A stretch of DNA of 64,000 bases from Xylanimonas allomyrinae (GTDB lineage Bacteria > Actinomycetota > Actinomycetes > Actinomycetales > Cellulomonadaceae). Shown here piece after piece: positions 43,174 to 52,081 of this stretch. A program made the translations under genes and the position numbers. The stretch's first letter is position 1. Every line of letters starts with the position of its first letter. The stretch spans positions 3,038,001 to 3,102,000 of the forward strand of contig NZ_CP035495.1 of NCBI RefSeq assembly GCF_004135345.1. The letters are read 5' to 3'. The notes below the pieces were generated by a model. The model made no database searches, was not told the DNA's origin, and was given only the letters and a program-made list of their open reading frames with translations.

Positions 43174-44211
43174 GTGACAGACGACGTGACCACCGCCGCG
43201 GTGGCCGCATCGCCTGCGACGTCCTCCGGCCCGGCTGGGCCCGCCACCCGCGCCTCGGCGCGGGGGGCGGGCCCAGCCCTGGGCGGACGCCGCAGGAGTG
43301 GTGCCGCAGCCTGGCGCAAGCGTGCGGAGATCACCTTCTTCGTGGCGCCCGCGCTGGTGCTCTTCTTCATGTTCGTGGTCTGGCCGATCGTCACGGCCGT
43401 CCAGATCTCGATGTTCAAGTGGAAGGGCATCGGCCCCCTGGTCGACTTCGTCGGCCTCCAGAACTACGTGTCGGTGCTCAAGAACACGCTGTTCACCGAC
43501 GCGCTGACCCACAACCTCATCATCGTGGTCGTGTCGATCGCGGTGCAGCTCCCGCTGGGCCTGGGCATCGCGCTGCTGCTCAACCGCAAGATGTGGGGCC
43601 AGGGCCTGCTGCGCACGCTGATCTTCGTGCCGTACGTCCTGTCCGAGGTCGTGGCCGGCGTCGTCTGGCGTCAGCTTCTCGTGCCCGACTACGGCGGGAT
43701 CGACGCCATCGCGCGCGCCCTGCACATCCCCACGCCCCAGCAAGGCTTCCTCGGCACGCCCGACATCGCCCTGTGGACGGTGCTGTTCGTGCTCACCTGG
43801 AAGTACCTGGGGCTGGCCGTGATCCTGTTCCTCGCCGGCCTGCAGGGCGTCCCCGAGGACCTCTACGAGGCCGCCCAGCTCGACGGCGCCTCCTGGTGGC
43901 AGGTCCAGCGCAAGATCACCGTGCCGCTGCTCGGCCCGACCCTGCGCACCTGGGCGTTCCTGTCGATGATCGGCTCGCTCCAGGTCTTCGACATGGTGTG
44001 GATCCTCACCGGCGGCGGGCCCGTCGGGCGGACCTCCACGATGGCGACCTTCCTCATCTACCAGGGCACGAAGAGCCAGGCGTTCGGCATCGCCAGCGCG
44101 GCCTCCGTGATCCTGTTCGTGATCGCGCTCGTCCTGGCCGTGCTGTACCAGCAGCTCATCCTGCGCCGTGACACGCACCCGGACCAGCCGCGGCGAAAGG
44201 CCAAGCGATGA
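43174..44211 (+). CDS. Sugar ABC transporter permease (MalF-type)
   Basis: 345 residues from GTG 43174, four bases after the binding-protein stop. An Ala/Pro-rich N-terminal tail is followed by six membrane helices (first F-F-V-A-P-A-L-V-L-F-F-M-F-V-V-W-P) and the EAA motif D-L-Y-E-A-A-Q-L-D-G-A-S-W-W-Q. Its stop overlaps the next permease (ATGA). Confidence 0.93.
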   Translation: MTDDVTTAAVAASPATSSGPAGPATRASARGAGPALGGRRRSGAAAWRKRAEITFFVAPALVLFFMFVVWPIVTAVQISMFKWKGIGPLVDFVGLQNYVSVLKNTLFTDALTHNLIIVVVSIAVQLPLGLGIALLLNRKMWGQGLLRTLIFVPYVLSEVVAGVVWRQLLVPDYGGIDAIARALHIPTPQQGFLGTPDIALWTVLFVLTWKYLGLAVILFLAGLQGVPEDLYEAAQLDGASWWQVQRKITVPLLGPTLRTWAFLSMIGSLQVFDMVWILTGGGPVGRTSTMATFLIYQGTKSQAFGIASAASVILFVIALVLAVLYQQLILRRDTHPDQPRRKAKR

Positions 44212-45095
44212 GCGCCTCGACCCTCACCCGAACCTCGGCCCCCGCGCCCCAGACGCTGCGGCACAGCAAGAAGTTCGACCTCAAGCCGTCGACGGCGGTC
44301 GTGTACTTCATCTCCCTCGTCGTCGTCGCGCTCACGCTCGGCCCCGTCGTCTACGGCGTGCTCGGGGGGTTCCGCACCAACGCCCAGATCGCCGAGAACC
44401 CGGCCGCCCTCCCGCGCCCGTGGGTGCTGTTCAACTACACGGGCGTGCTGACGAACCCCGACTTCTGGCGGTACGCGCTCAACTCGACGGGCATCGCCGT
44501 CATCACGACGGCGCTCGTCGTCGTGTGCGGGATCATGGCGGCCTACCCGCTCGCCCGGTACGACTTCAAGTACCGCGAGGGCGTCTTCATGGTGTTCGTC
44601 GTCGGGCTGCTGTTCCCGGCGTCGGTCGCGATCATCCCGCTGTTCATCCTGATCACGCAGAACTTCCACCTGGGCAACACGTGGATCGGCATCGCGCTGC
44701 CGCAGGCGGCGTTCGCGCTGCCCACCACGGTGGTCATCCTGCGGCCGTTCCTCCAGGCGCTGCCGCAGGAGCTCGAGGAGGCCGCGCAGCTCGACGGAGC
44801 CAGCCGCATCGGGTTCTTCTGGCGGATCCTGCTGCCGTTGTCCGGCCCCGGCATGGTGACGGTCGGCGTGCTCGCGTTCGTCGGCTCGTGGAACGCCTAC
44901 CTGCTGCCCCTGCTCCTGCTCGGTCCGCAGAACAAGACCCTGCCGCTCGGGGTCGCCGACTTCTCGTCGGAGCACGGCTCCGACACGGCCGGCGTCTTCG
45001 CGTTCACCAGCCTCGCGATGATCCCGGCGCTCGTGTTCTTCCTGGCGATGCAGAAGCGCATCGTCAACGGACTGCAAGGCGCCGTCAAGGGCTGA
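44208..45095 (+). CDS. Sugar ABC transporter permease (MalG-type)
   Basis: 295 residues, six membrane helices, EAA loop E-L-E-E-A-A-Q-L-D-G-A-S-R-I-G-F-F-W-R-I-L-L-P, and a C-terminal F-L-A-M-Q-K-R-I-V-N-G-L-Q-G-A-V-K-G, typical of the MalG partner. Translationally coupled to the MalF-type gene. Confidence 0.93.
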   Translation: MSASTLTRTSAPAPQTLRHSKKFDLKPSTAVVYFISLVVVALTLGPVVYGVLGGFRTNAQIAENPAALPRPWVLFNYTGVLTNPDFWRYALNSTGIAVITTALVVVCGIMAAYPLARYDFKYREGVFMVFVVGLLFPASVAIIPLFILITQNFHLGNTWIGIALPQAAFALPTTVVILRPFLQALPQELEEAAQLDGASRIGFFWRILLPLSGPGMVTVGVLAFVGSWNAYLLPLLLLGPQNKTLPLGVADFSSEHGSDTAGVFAFTSLAMIPALVFFLAMQKRIVNGLQGAVKG

Positions 45096-45096
45096 G

Positions 45097-45113
45097 AAAA
45101 CGATATCGACACG
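45097..45113. promoter_or_regulatory. Possible second operator half-site before the GH3 gene
   Basis: AAAACGATATCGACACG lies just after the permease stop. TATCGACA is shared with the palindrome at 41740-41757, and CGATATCG is itself palindromic. It may let the LacI regulator also control the beta-glucosidase. Confidence 0.4.
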
Positions 45114-45230
45114 GTGCCAGCGCACCGTCGTCGTCGGCGCCAGAACCCCAGCCATGTGGCGGACGGCCTCGTAGCGTGGTGATGCTACGGGGCCGTCCCG
45201 TGACCCTGATCGTGTCGAAGGAGATCCCCC

Positions 45231-47663
45231 GTGACCGACGCCCCGAACCCCGCCGCCGTGCGTGCCATGCCCGAGGTGTCCGAGCGTGTGCGCGCGTTGC
45301 ACGCGCAGATGACCCTCGAGGAGAAGCTGGCCCAGATCGTCGGGTACTGGCTCGACCAGGGCGGCAACACCGTCGCCCCGATGCAGGGCGAGATGGCGGC
45401 CGACACGGCCGGCACGCCGCTCGAGGAGATCACCCGGCACGGCCTCGGCCAGTACACGCGCGTCTACGGCACACGGCCCGTCGACCCCGCCTCGCGCGCG
45501 GCCTGGCTGTGGGCCGAGCAGCGCCGCCTCAAGCGCGAGACGCGCCTGGGCATCCCCGCGCTCGTCCACGAGGAGTGCCTCACCGGCCTCGCCGCCTGGC
45601 AGGCCGCGACCTTCCCGACGCCGCTCGCCTGGGGTGCGTCCTTCGACCCCGAGCTCGTGTACGAGGCAGGCCACGTCATCGGCGAGTCCATGCACGCGCT
45701 CGGCGTCCACCAGGGCCTCGCGCCCGTCATGGACGTCATCCGCGACCCGCGCTGGGGTCGCGTCGACGAGTGCATCGGCGAGGACCCGTACCTCGTCGGC
45801 ACCGTCGGCACCTCGTACGTGCGCGGCCTTCAGGACGCCGGCGTGCACGCCACGCTCAAGCACTTCGTCGGATACTCCGGCTCGCGCGCCGGGCGCAACC
45901 ACGCGCCCGTCTACGCCGGGCCGCGCGAGGTCGCCGACGTCTTCCTGCCCCCGTTCGAGATGGCCATCCTCGACGGCGGCGTCAAGTCGGTCATGAACTC
46001 CTACACCGACCTCGACGGCGTGCCCATGGCGGCGAACGCCGACTACCTGACGGGCGTCCTGCGCGAGAAGCTCGGGTTCGACGGCGTCGTCGTCGCCGAC
46101 TACTTCGCCGTCGCGTTCCTCGAGGTCATGCACGCCGTCGCCGCCGACCGCGGCGAGGCGGCCGCGCTCGCGATCGAGGCCGGCATCGACATCGAGCTGC
46201 CGACCGGTGACGCCTACCTGGCCCCGCTGGCGGAGAAGGTGCGCTCGGGCGAGGTCGACGAGGCGTTCGTCGATCGTGCCGTGCTGCGCGCGCTGCGCCA
46301 GAAGGAGGAGCTCGGCCTGCTCGACGCCGACGCCTTCGAGGACGAGCCGCCGGCGTCGATCGACCTCGACTCGCCCAAGCACCAGGACATCGCGCGGCGT
46401 CTCGCCGAGGAGTCGGTCGTGCTGCTGGCGAACGACGGCGTGCTGCCGCTCGGGCGCGGCACCGTGCCCGCACGCGTCGCCGTCATCGGCCCCAACGCGC
46501 ACCGCACCGAGGCGCTCCAGGGCTGCTACTCGTTCGCCAACCACGTGCTCGCGCACTACCCGGACCACGAGCCGGGCTTCCACATCCCCACCGTGCACGA
46601 GGCGCTCGGCACCGCGTTCGCCGAGGCCGGGCTCGCCCAGCCCGAGCTCGTGCACGTCGAGGGCTGCGCCGTCGAGGGCGAGGACCGCAGCGGGTTCGGC
46701 GCCGCCGTCGAGGCCGCGGTCGGCGCCGACGTCGCCGTCGTCGTCGTGGGCGACCAGGCCGGCCTGTTCGGCCGCGGCACCGTAGGCGAGGGCAACGACT
46801 CCGAGTCGCTCGAGCTGCCGGGCGTCCAGCGGGAGCTCGTCGAGGCCGTCCTGGCCACCGGCACCCCCGTCGTCATGGTGCTGCTGACCGGACGCCCCTA
46901 CGCGATCAACTGGGCGCTCGACGGCGTCGCGGGCCGTCGCCCCGGTGCCGTCCTGCAGGCGTTCTTCCCCGGCGAGGGCGGCGGCCTCGCGATCGCCGAC
47001 GTGCTCACCGGGCGCGTCAACCCGTCGGGCCGGCTGCCGGTGTCGCTGCCGCGCTCGACCGGGTCTCAGCCGTACTCCTACCTGCACCCGATCCTGGGCG
47101 GGCCGTCGGACGTCACCTCGACCGACTCCACGCCGCTGCGCCCCTTCGGGTTCGGCCTGTCGTACACGACGTTCGCCTACACCGACCTCGTCGTCGACCG
47201 CACCGTCGCCGCGGGCGGCACCTTCACGGCGGCGGTGACCGTGACCAACACGGGCGACGTCGCAGGCACCGAGCCCGTGCAGCTCTACGGCCACGACGTC
47301 CTCGGGTCGATCACCCGGCCGGTCGCCCAGCTCCTGGGCTACCAGCGCGTGTCGCTCGACGCGGGCGCCTCGGCGCGCCTCACCTTCGAGGTGCCGACGA
47401 CGCGGTTCGCGTTCTCGGACCGCCGCATGGTCAAGGTCGTCGAGCCGGGCGACGTCGAGGTGTGGGTCGCCTCGCACGCGACGGCGTCGGAGTCGACCGC
47501 GTCGGCACAGGAGTCGACGGGCGGCGCGATCACCAACGAGAAGGCGGCGACCCGGATCGAGATCCCGGGCGTGGCCACCGCGCGCGCGACCCTCACGATC
47601 GAGGGCCCGCTCCACGAGGTCACCAACGCCGACCCGCGTCGCGTCACGGCCACCGTGGCCTGA
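45231..47663 (+). CDS. Glycoside hydrolase family 3 beta-glucosidase-like enzyme
   Basis: 810 residues from GTG 45231 with GAAGGAGA upstream. Domains in order: a GH3 TIM barrel with L-A-P-V-M-D-V-I-R-D-P-R-W-G-R-V-D-E, the K-H-F segment (T-L-K-H-F-V-G-Y) and the nucleophile Asp in V-V-V-A-D-Y-F; the alpha/beta sandwich (V-V-L-L-A-N-D-G-V-L-P-L, F-F-P-G-E-G-G-G); and a C-terminal fibronectin III-like domain (L-V-V-D-R-T-V-A-A-G-G-T-F-T-A). There is no signal peptide, so the enzyme is cytoplasmic and would cleave imported oligosaccharides. Specificity (gluco- or xylo-) cannot be told. Confidence 0.93.
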   Translation: MTDAPNPAAVRAMPEVSERVRALHAQMTLEEKLAQIVGYWLDQGGNTVAPMQGEMAADTAGTPLEEITRHGLGQYTRVYGTRPVDPASRAAWLWAEQRRLKRETRLGIPALVHEECLTGLAAWQAATFPTPLAWGASFDPELVYEAGHVIGESMHALGVHQGLAPVMDVIRDPRWGRVDECIGEDPYLVGTVGTSYVRGLQDAGVHATLKHFVGYSGSRAGRNHAPVYAGPREVADVFLPPFEMAILDGGVKSVMNSYTDLDGVPMAANADYLTGVLREKLGFDGVVVADYFAVAFLEVMHAVAADRGEAAALAIEAGIDIELPTGDAYLAPLAEKVRSGEVDEAFVDRAVLRALRQKEELGLLDADAFEDEPPASIDLDSPKHQDIARRLAEESVVLLANDGVLPLGRGTVPARVAVIGPNAHRTEALQGCYSFANHVLAHYPDHEPGFHIPTVHEALGTAFAEAGLAQPELVHVEGCAVEGEDRSGFGAAVEAAVGADVAVVVVGDQAGLFGRGTVGEGNDSESLELPGVQRELVEAVLATGTPVVMVLLTGRPYAINWALDGVAGRRPGAVLQAFFPGEGGGLAIADVLTGRVNPSGRLPVSLPRSTGSQPYSYLHPILGGPSDVTSTDSTPLRPFGFGLSYTTFAYTDLVVDRTVAAGGTFTAAVTVTNTGDVAGTEPVQLYGHDVLGSITRPVAQLLGYQRVSLDAGASARLTFEVPTTRFAFSDRRMVKVVEPGDVEVWVASHATASESTASAQESTGGAITNEKAATRIEIPGVATARATLTIEGPLHEVTNADPRRVTATVA

Positions 47664-47721
47664 CCCGGCAGGGTTCGCCCGCCTCACCCGCGCGGGCGCA
47701 CCCACCTCGACCGAAGACGCG

Positions 47722-47772
47722 CGGCCGGGCCGCGAGACCGTGCACCGAGCGCACGATCTCGTGGCCCGGCCG
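47722..47772 (+). terminator. Terminator after the GH3 gene
   Basis: 22-bp inverted repeat (47722-47743 with 47751-47772), two mismatched positions and a 7-nt loop, about 60 bp past the stop. Confidence 0.75.
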
Positions 47773-47777
47773 CCGTC

Positions 47778-47860
47778 TGGCGGGCTGCCGGGCCGGGCTT
47801 CCGGGCCGGGCTCCCAGGGCCGGGCTTTCAGGGCGGGGTTCCCGGGGCGGGGCGGGGCCC
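47778..47860. repeat. Degenerate GC-rich tandem repeat
   Basis: Four to five imperfect copies of a ~16-bp unit resembling GGGCCGGGCTTCC between the GH3 terminator and the S4-domain gene. No open frame of interest. Confidence 0.6.
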
Positions 47861-47876
47861 GCCGTAGGGTGGGGGC

Positions 47877-48239
47877 GTGCGGGTGGACGTGTGGTTGTGG
47901 GCGGTGCGGCTGTTCAAGTCGCGCTCGGCCGCGGCCACCCTGCTGCGGGCCGGGCGGGTGCGCATCAACGGATCCCCTGCGAAGGCGTCCACCGCCGTCA
48001 AGCCCGGCGACCGCGTGACCTGGCGCGAGACCCTGCGCGAGCGGGACGTCGAGGTCGTCGAGCTGCTGCCCAAGCGCGTCGGCGCGCCCCTCGCCGTCAA
48101 GGCCTACACCGACCACAGCCCGGCCGTGCCGCCGCGCGAGGAGCGGCTCGCCGTCGGCGTCCGGGACCGCGGGACGGGCCGGCCGACCAAGCGCGAACGA
48201 CGCGAGATCGACCGGCTGCGAGGGGACCGGCGCGGCTGA
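47877..48239 (+). CDS. S4-domain RNA-binding protein (Hsp15-like)
   Basis: 120 residues from GTG 47877: M-R-V-D-V-W-L-W-A-V-R-L-F-K-S-R-S-A-A-A-T-L-L-R-A-G-R-V-R-I-N-G, the S4 RNA-binding fold opening, then V-K-P-G-D-R-V-T-W. The C-terminal third is basic (R-P-T-K-R-E-R-R-E-I-D-R-L-R). Hsp15 in E. coli binds stalled 50S-peptidyl-tRNA complexes; the same role here is an inference. Confidence 0.85.
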   Translation: MRVDVWLWAVRLFKSRSAAATLLRAGRVRINGSPAKASTAVKPGDRVTWRETLRERDVEVVELLPKRVGAPLAVKAYTDHSPAVPPREERLAVGVRDRGTGRPTKRERREIDRLRGDRRG

Positions 48240-48326
48240 GCGTCACCACCGCGTGCCGTCCCCGCGGCCACCGCATCGCGGCACGCGCCAGGCGGTGGGT
48301 ACCTCGACACCGCTAGCGTGGTCGCC

Positions 48327-48974
48327 ATGAACCCGGTCCGTGTGTTCCTGGTGGACGACCACGAGGTGGTCCGGCGCGGCGTCGCCGACCTGCTCGGCGC
48401 CGAGCCCGACCTCGAGGTGGTGGGGGAGGCCGGCACCGCAGCCGAGGCCGTCGCGCGGGTGCCGGCGCTCGCGCCCGACGTCGTCGTCCTCGACGTGCGG
48501 CTGCCCGACGGCGACGGCGTGACCGTGTGCCGCGAGCTGCGCGCCACGCTCGACGTGGCGTGCCTGATGCTCACGTCGTTCGACGACGACGACGCGCTGT
48601 TCGACGCGATCCTCGCCGGCGCGGCCGGGTACGTGCTCAAGCAGGTGCGCGGCACGGACCTCGTCGAGGCGATCCGGACGGTCGCCGCCGGTGGGTCGAC
48701 GCTCGACCCGCGCGCGGCCGAACGAGTCATGGCCCGGATGCGGTCACAGGCCCGCAACGACGACCCGCTGGCCGCGCTGACGCACCAGGAGCAGCGGATC
48801 CTGGCGCTCATCGGCCAGGGCATGACCAACCGGCAGATCGGCGCCGAGCTGTTCCTCGCGGAGAAGACCGTCAAGAACTACGTGTCGAGCCTGCTGGCGA
48901 AGCTGGGACTGGAGCGCCGGGTCCAGGCGGCCGTCCTGGCCACCAAGCTGGGACGCGCCGAACCGACGCGCTGA
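48327..48974 (+). CDS. DevR/DosR-like response regulator
   Basis: 215 residues from ATG 48327. The receiver domain starts [22 protein letters not shown] and has the phospho-acceptor Asp in [12 protein letters not shown]. The C-terminal LuxR/NarL helix-turn-helix reads [21 protein letters not shown] and [19 protein letters not shown]. The sequence follows mycobacterial DosR closely along its length. It converges on the matching kinase gene five bases downstream. Orthology to DosR is a strong inference from sequence pattern and pairing. Confidence 0.9.
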   Translation: MNPVRVFLVDDHEVVRRGVADLLGAEPDLEVVGEAGTAAEAVARVPALAPDVVVLDVRLPDGDGVTVCRELRATLDVACLMLTSFDDDDALFDAILAGAAGYVLKQVRGTDLVEAIRTVAAGGSTLDPRAAERVMARMRSQARNDDPLAALTHQEQRILALIGQGMTNRQIGAELFLAEKTVKNYVSSLLAKLGLERRVQAAVLATKLGRAEPTR

Positions 48975-48979
48975 CGCCG

Positions 48980-50625
48980 CTACCGGGCCGGCAGCGGCGC
49001 CTGCCAGCGCAGGCAGGTGCCGAGACCGTCGGGGGGTGGGCCCACGCTCACCGACCCGCCGAGGTCGCGTGCGCGGTTGCGCAGGTTGGCCAGGCCGCTC
49101 AGCGTCGCGTCCGGGGGATCCCGATGCCGTCGTCGGACACCGTGAGGACCACGGCGTCCCCGGCGACCAGCAGGACGTCGACGTGCCGCGCGTGCGCGTG
49201 CCGGGCGACGTTCGACAGGCTCTCGCGCACCACGGCGACCAGGTGGTTCGCCGTCGTCGGCGGCACGAGCGTGTCGACCGGGCCCTCGAACCGCAGCGCG
49301 GGCGCGAACCCGAGCGTGCGCGAGGCGGTCTCGACCTCCGCGATGACGCGTGAGCGCACGCCGACACGGCGGTCGCCGCCGGCCGGGGGTTGCAGGCCCC
49401 GGATCGTGGTGCGGATGAGGCTGATGGTCTCGTCGACCTCGTCGACGGCGGACGCGACGCGTTCGGCGTCGACGGTGTCACCGGCGCGCTCCAGCCGCCG
49501 GGCCACGCCCTGCAGGCCGAGGCCCGTCGCGAACAGACGCTGGATGGCCAGGTCGTGCAGGTCACGAGCGATGCGGTCGCGGTCGCGCATGACCGCCAGG
49601 TGCTCGGCGTCGCGGCGCCGCTCCGCGAGCTCGAGCGCGACGGCCGCCTGGGAGGCGAACGCCCGCAGCGCGTCGACGACCACCGGGGAGAAGGCGAGCC
49701 TGCCGCGTTCGCGGCCCACCGACAGGACCCCGCGCGTCGCACCCGGGTCGCCCAGGGGGAGCGCCGCGAACGGTCCGATCGTGACGTGCGCGGCCTCGAA
49801 CGCGACGGACGACCGCGGGTCGGCGGCGGCGTCGGCGACCACCACGGGCAGCCCCGAGTCGTAGACCTCCGCGGCGAACGAGCCGTCGGGCGGCATGACC
49901 GTCCCCCGCACGTCGCAGGTCCCGACCGTCGCACGGACCTCCAGGCCGTCCTGCCCCTGGACGGTCAGCGCGGCCACGTCGGCGCGCGCGACGTTCGCGG
50001 CGTGCAGGGCGACGAGCTCGAGCACGTCGTCGGGGGCGTCGCCGGCGAGCAGGCGCCGCGAGATCTCGTCGCTCGCCACGGCCCAGCGCTCGCGCAGCAG
50101 CGCGTCGTCGTACAGGCGTACGTTCTCGACGGCGATGCTCGCGGCCGCGGCGAGCGCCTCGATGCGGCGCTGGTCGGCGTCGGTGAAGTCGCCGCCGCCG
50201 CGCTTGCCCGTGAGGTACAGGTTGCCGAACGGGGAGCCGTGGACGCGCAGCGGCACCCCGAGGAACGTGTGCATCTCGGGGTGGTTCGGCGGGAAGCCGG
50301 CGGCGCGCGGATCGGTGGTGAGATCGTGCAGGCGCAACGGGTGCGGGTGGCGGATCAGCTCGCCGAGGATGCCGCGCCCCGTCGGGTAGTCGCCGACGGC
50401 GTGCACCTGCTCGGCGTCCATCCCGACGGTGAGGAACTGCCCGATGCGCGACTCGGCGTCGAGGATGCCGAGCGCGGCGTAGCGCGCGCCGGTGAGGTCG
50501 GCTGCCGCCTGGACGAGCCGCTGCAGCGTGGTGCCCAGCTCAAGCCCGCGCCCGACGGCGAGGACGGCCTCGAGGAGGACGTCGACGTCGCTCGAGCCGG
50601 CGGTCTGCTCTCGCCCGTGCTCCAC
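48980..50625 (-). CDS. DevS/DosS-like GAF sensor histidine kinase, frame broken near the 3' end
   Basis: About 548 residues if repaired. The first GAF domain includes G-F-P-P-N-H-P-E-M-H-T-F-L-G-V-P-L-R-V, which strongly resembles the haem-GAF of mycobacterial DosS, with a His where the haem ligand is expected. A second GAF follows, then the HisKA_3 box R-I-A-R-D-L-H-D-L-A-I-Q-R-L-F-A-T-G and an HATPase domain with N-box N-H-L-V-A-V-V-R-E-S-L. The frame breaks at a G5 run (49113-49117). One extra base gives D-A-T-L-S-G-L-A-N-L-R-N-R-A-R-D-L-G-G-S and a stop at 48980. It probably senses O2/NO/CO or redox state. Confidence 0.85.
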
Positions 50626-50660
50626 GGGGCCAACCTATCGGCACCCGAGGTGTCGGGAGC

Positions 50661-50675
50661 GGGACCTTCGGCACC
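50661..50675. promoter_or_regulatory. DosR-box-like site
   Basis: GGGACCTTCGGCACC lies in the 152-bp gap between the divergent kinase and universal stress genes. It resembles the mycobacterial DosR half-palindrome GGGACTTTNGGCCC with two mismatches. Position and context fit; the match alone is weak. Confidence 0.45.
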
Positions 50676-50777
50676 TGCGGCGGGGCGGGCGGCCCTGGTC
50701 AGACCGCGCCTGTGCGGATGAACTGGGGGAGGCACCGGTGCATGGGCCGGCCACGACGGCGTCCGGAGGATGATGAC

Positions 50778-51661
50778 ATGGTCAGGTGGTGCCAGGGCGT
50801 CGTCGCCGGTGTGGACGGCTCCGAAGAGGGGTACCGGGCGCTGGACTGGGCGGCCGGCGCGGCCGACCGTCACGACGCACGCCTGACCGTCATCGGGGCC
50901 TTCGTCGTCCCCCTCGTGCCCGTCCCCGTCGGCGGCGTGATGTCCGCGGCAGGGCTGCACGCGGGGACCGACCGTGTGGTCGAGCGGGCCCTGGTGCGCC
51001 TGGGGGCGCGGCGGCCCGGGGGCCGCCAGGTCGCGACGGAGGTCGTGCCGGGGGCCGCCGCGCACGTGCTGGTGCAGCGCTCACGGCTGGCGAACCTCAT
51101 CGTCGTCGGACGGCGCGGGCTGGGCGCCGTCAACCGGCTGCTCGCCGGGTCGGTGTCGTCGGCCGTCGCCGCGATGGCACACGGGTAGGTCGTGGTCGTG
51201 CCTGGGGCCGCGTCGGGGACGGCGCCGCGCCGCGTCCTCGTCGGCGTCGCCTCGGACGAGAACCCGGAGCCGATGCTCGACGCGGCGTTCGACGAGGCCT
51301 CGCTGCTCGGGGCACCCATCGAGGTGGTCCATGCGGTCGACCCCGGGCCGCTCGAAGCGGTGCTCGACGCCTACGAGGGGTGGGGCGAGACCTGGCGGGC
51401 CGCGACCCTCGAGGGGGTGCGCGCGGACATCGCACGCTGGGCTGCCGCACATCCCACGGTGCCGTGCACGACCCATGTCGAGGACGGCAGGGCGGCCGAC
51501 GCGCTGCTGCGGATGGCGCGCGCAGACGACCTGATCGTCGTCGGGGGCGGTCCCACCTGCGCACGACCGGGCGCCTGCTGGGGTCGGTGCCTGACGAGCT
51601 GCTCCGCTCGGCGCCCTGCGCGGTGATGGTGGTCCACTCGGGGACGGCGCACGCCGCCTGA
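50778..51661 (+). pseudogene. Tandem universal stress protein, interrupted
   Basis: Two USP domains. The first (from ATG 50778) has V-V-A-G-V-D-G-S-E-E-G-Y-R-A-L and the ATP-binding V-V-G-R-R-G-L-G-A-V-N-R-L-L-A-G-S-V-S. It stops at an in-frame TAG (51186-51188) where A-H-x-P-V-V-V-V-P would be expected. The second domain continues in the same frame (V-L-V-G-V-A-S-D-E-N) and breaks at a G5 run (51543-51547), after which R-S-H-L-R-T-T-G-R-L-L-G-S-V-P-D-E-L-L-R-S reads in another frame. The homopolymer break could be an assembly error, but the TAG needs substitutions. USPs are classic members of the DosR regulon. Confidence 0.8.
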
Positions 51662-51666
51662 GCACG

Positions 51667-51933
51667 CTACTGCGCCAGGCGCCGCAGCTCCCAGCCGACG
51701 CCGAGCGAGTGCAGCACGTCCGCGCGGTCACGCTGGGTGGCGTCGGTGAACGCCCGCAGCGAGACCACCGACGCCGTGAGCATCGTCGTCAGGACGGCGC
51801 GGGCCAGGCGAGGGTCGGCGCTCGCCTCGTCCAGGAGGTCCTGGACGACGCGTGAGGCGACGCCCTCACCGCCCGGCTCCGAGCATGCCGTGAGCAGCGC
51901 GATGGTCAGCGAGCCCGCGTCGACCTCGTCCAT
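51667..51933 (-). CDS. Small helical protein of unknown function
   Basis: 88 residues from ATG 51933 with a GGGGG-type upstream site on its strand. The sequence (M-D-E-V-D-A-G-S-L-T-I-A-L-L-T-A, then A-R-A-V-L-T-T-M-L-T-A-S-V-V-S-L-R-A-F-T) is predicted helical and not clearly membrane-spanning. I do not recognise a family. It converges on the USP gene. Confidence 0.55.
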   Translation of the reverse strand: MDEVDAGSLTIALLTACSEPGGEGVASRVVQDLLDEASADPRLARAVLTTMLTASVVSLRAFTDATQRDRADVLHSLGVGWELRRLAQ

Positions 51934-52081
51934 GTGATCCCCCCGTTCCCGTGTCGTTCGAGGTCCACAGTTACCCCACGCGGTGCGCCGACGCATGTCA
52001 GATGTCAGCAACCCTGTCGCATCCGGAGCTACAGTGCGCGTGCCCAGCCCACGGTGGTGCCGGGACACCCGGGGGGACCAG

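Noticed and set aside
44058-48116. 1,352-codon frame antisense to the permease, GH3 and S4 genes
   Set aside because: Spans several recognised genes on the opposite strand; its composition is that of a shadow frame.
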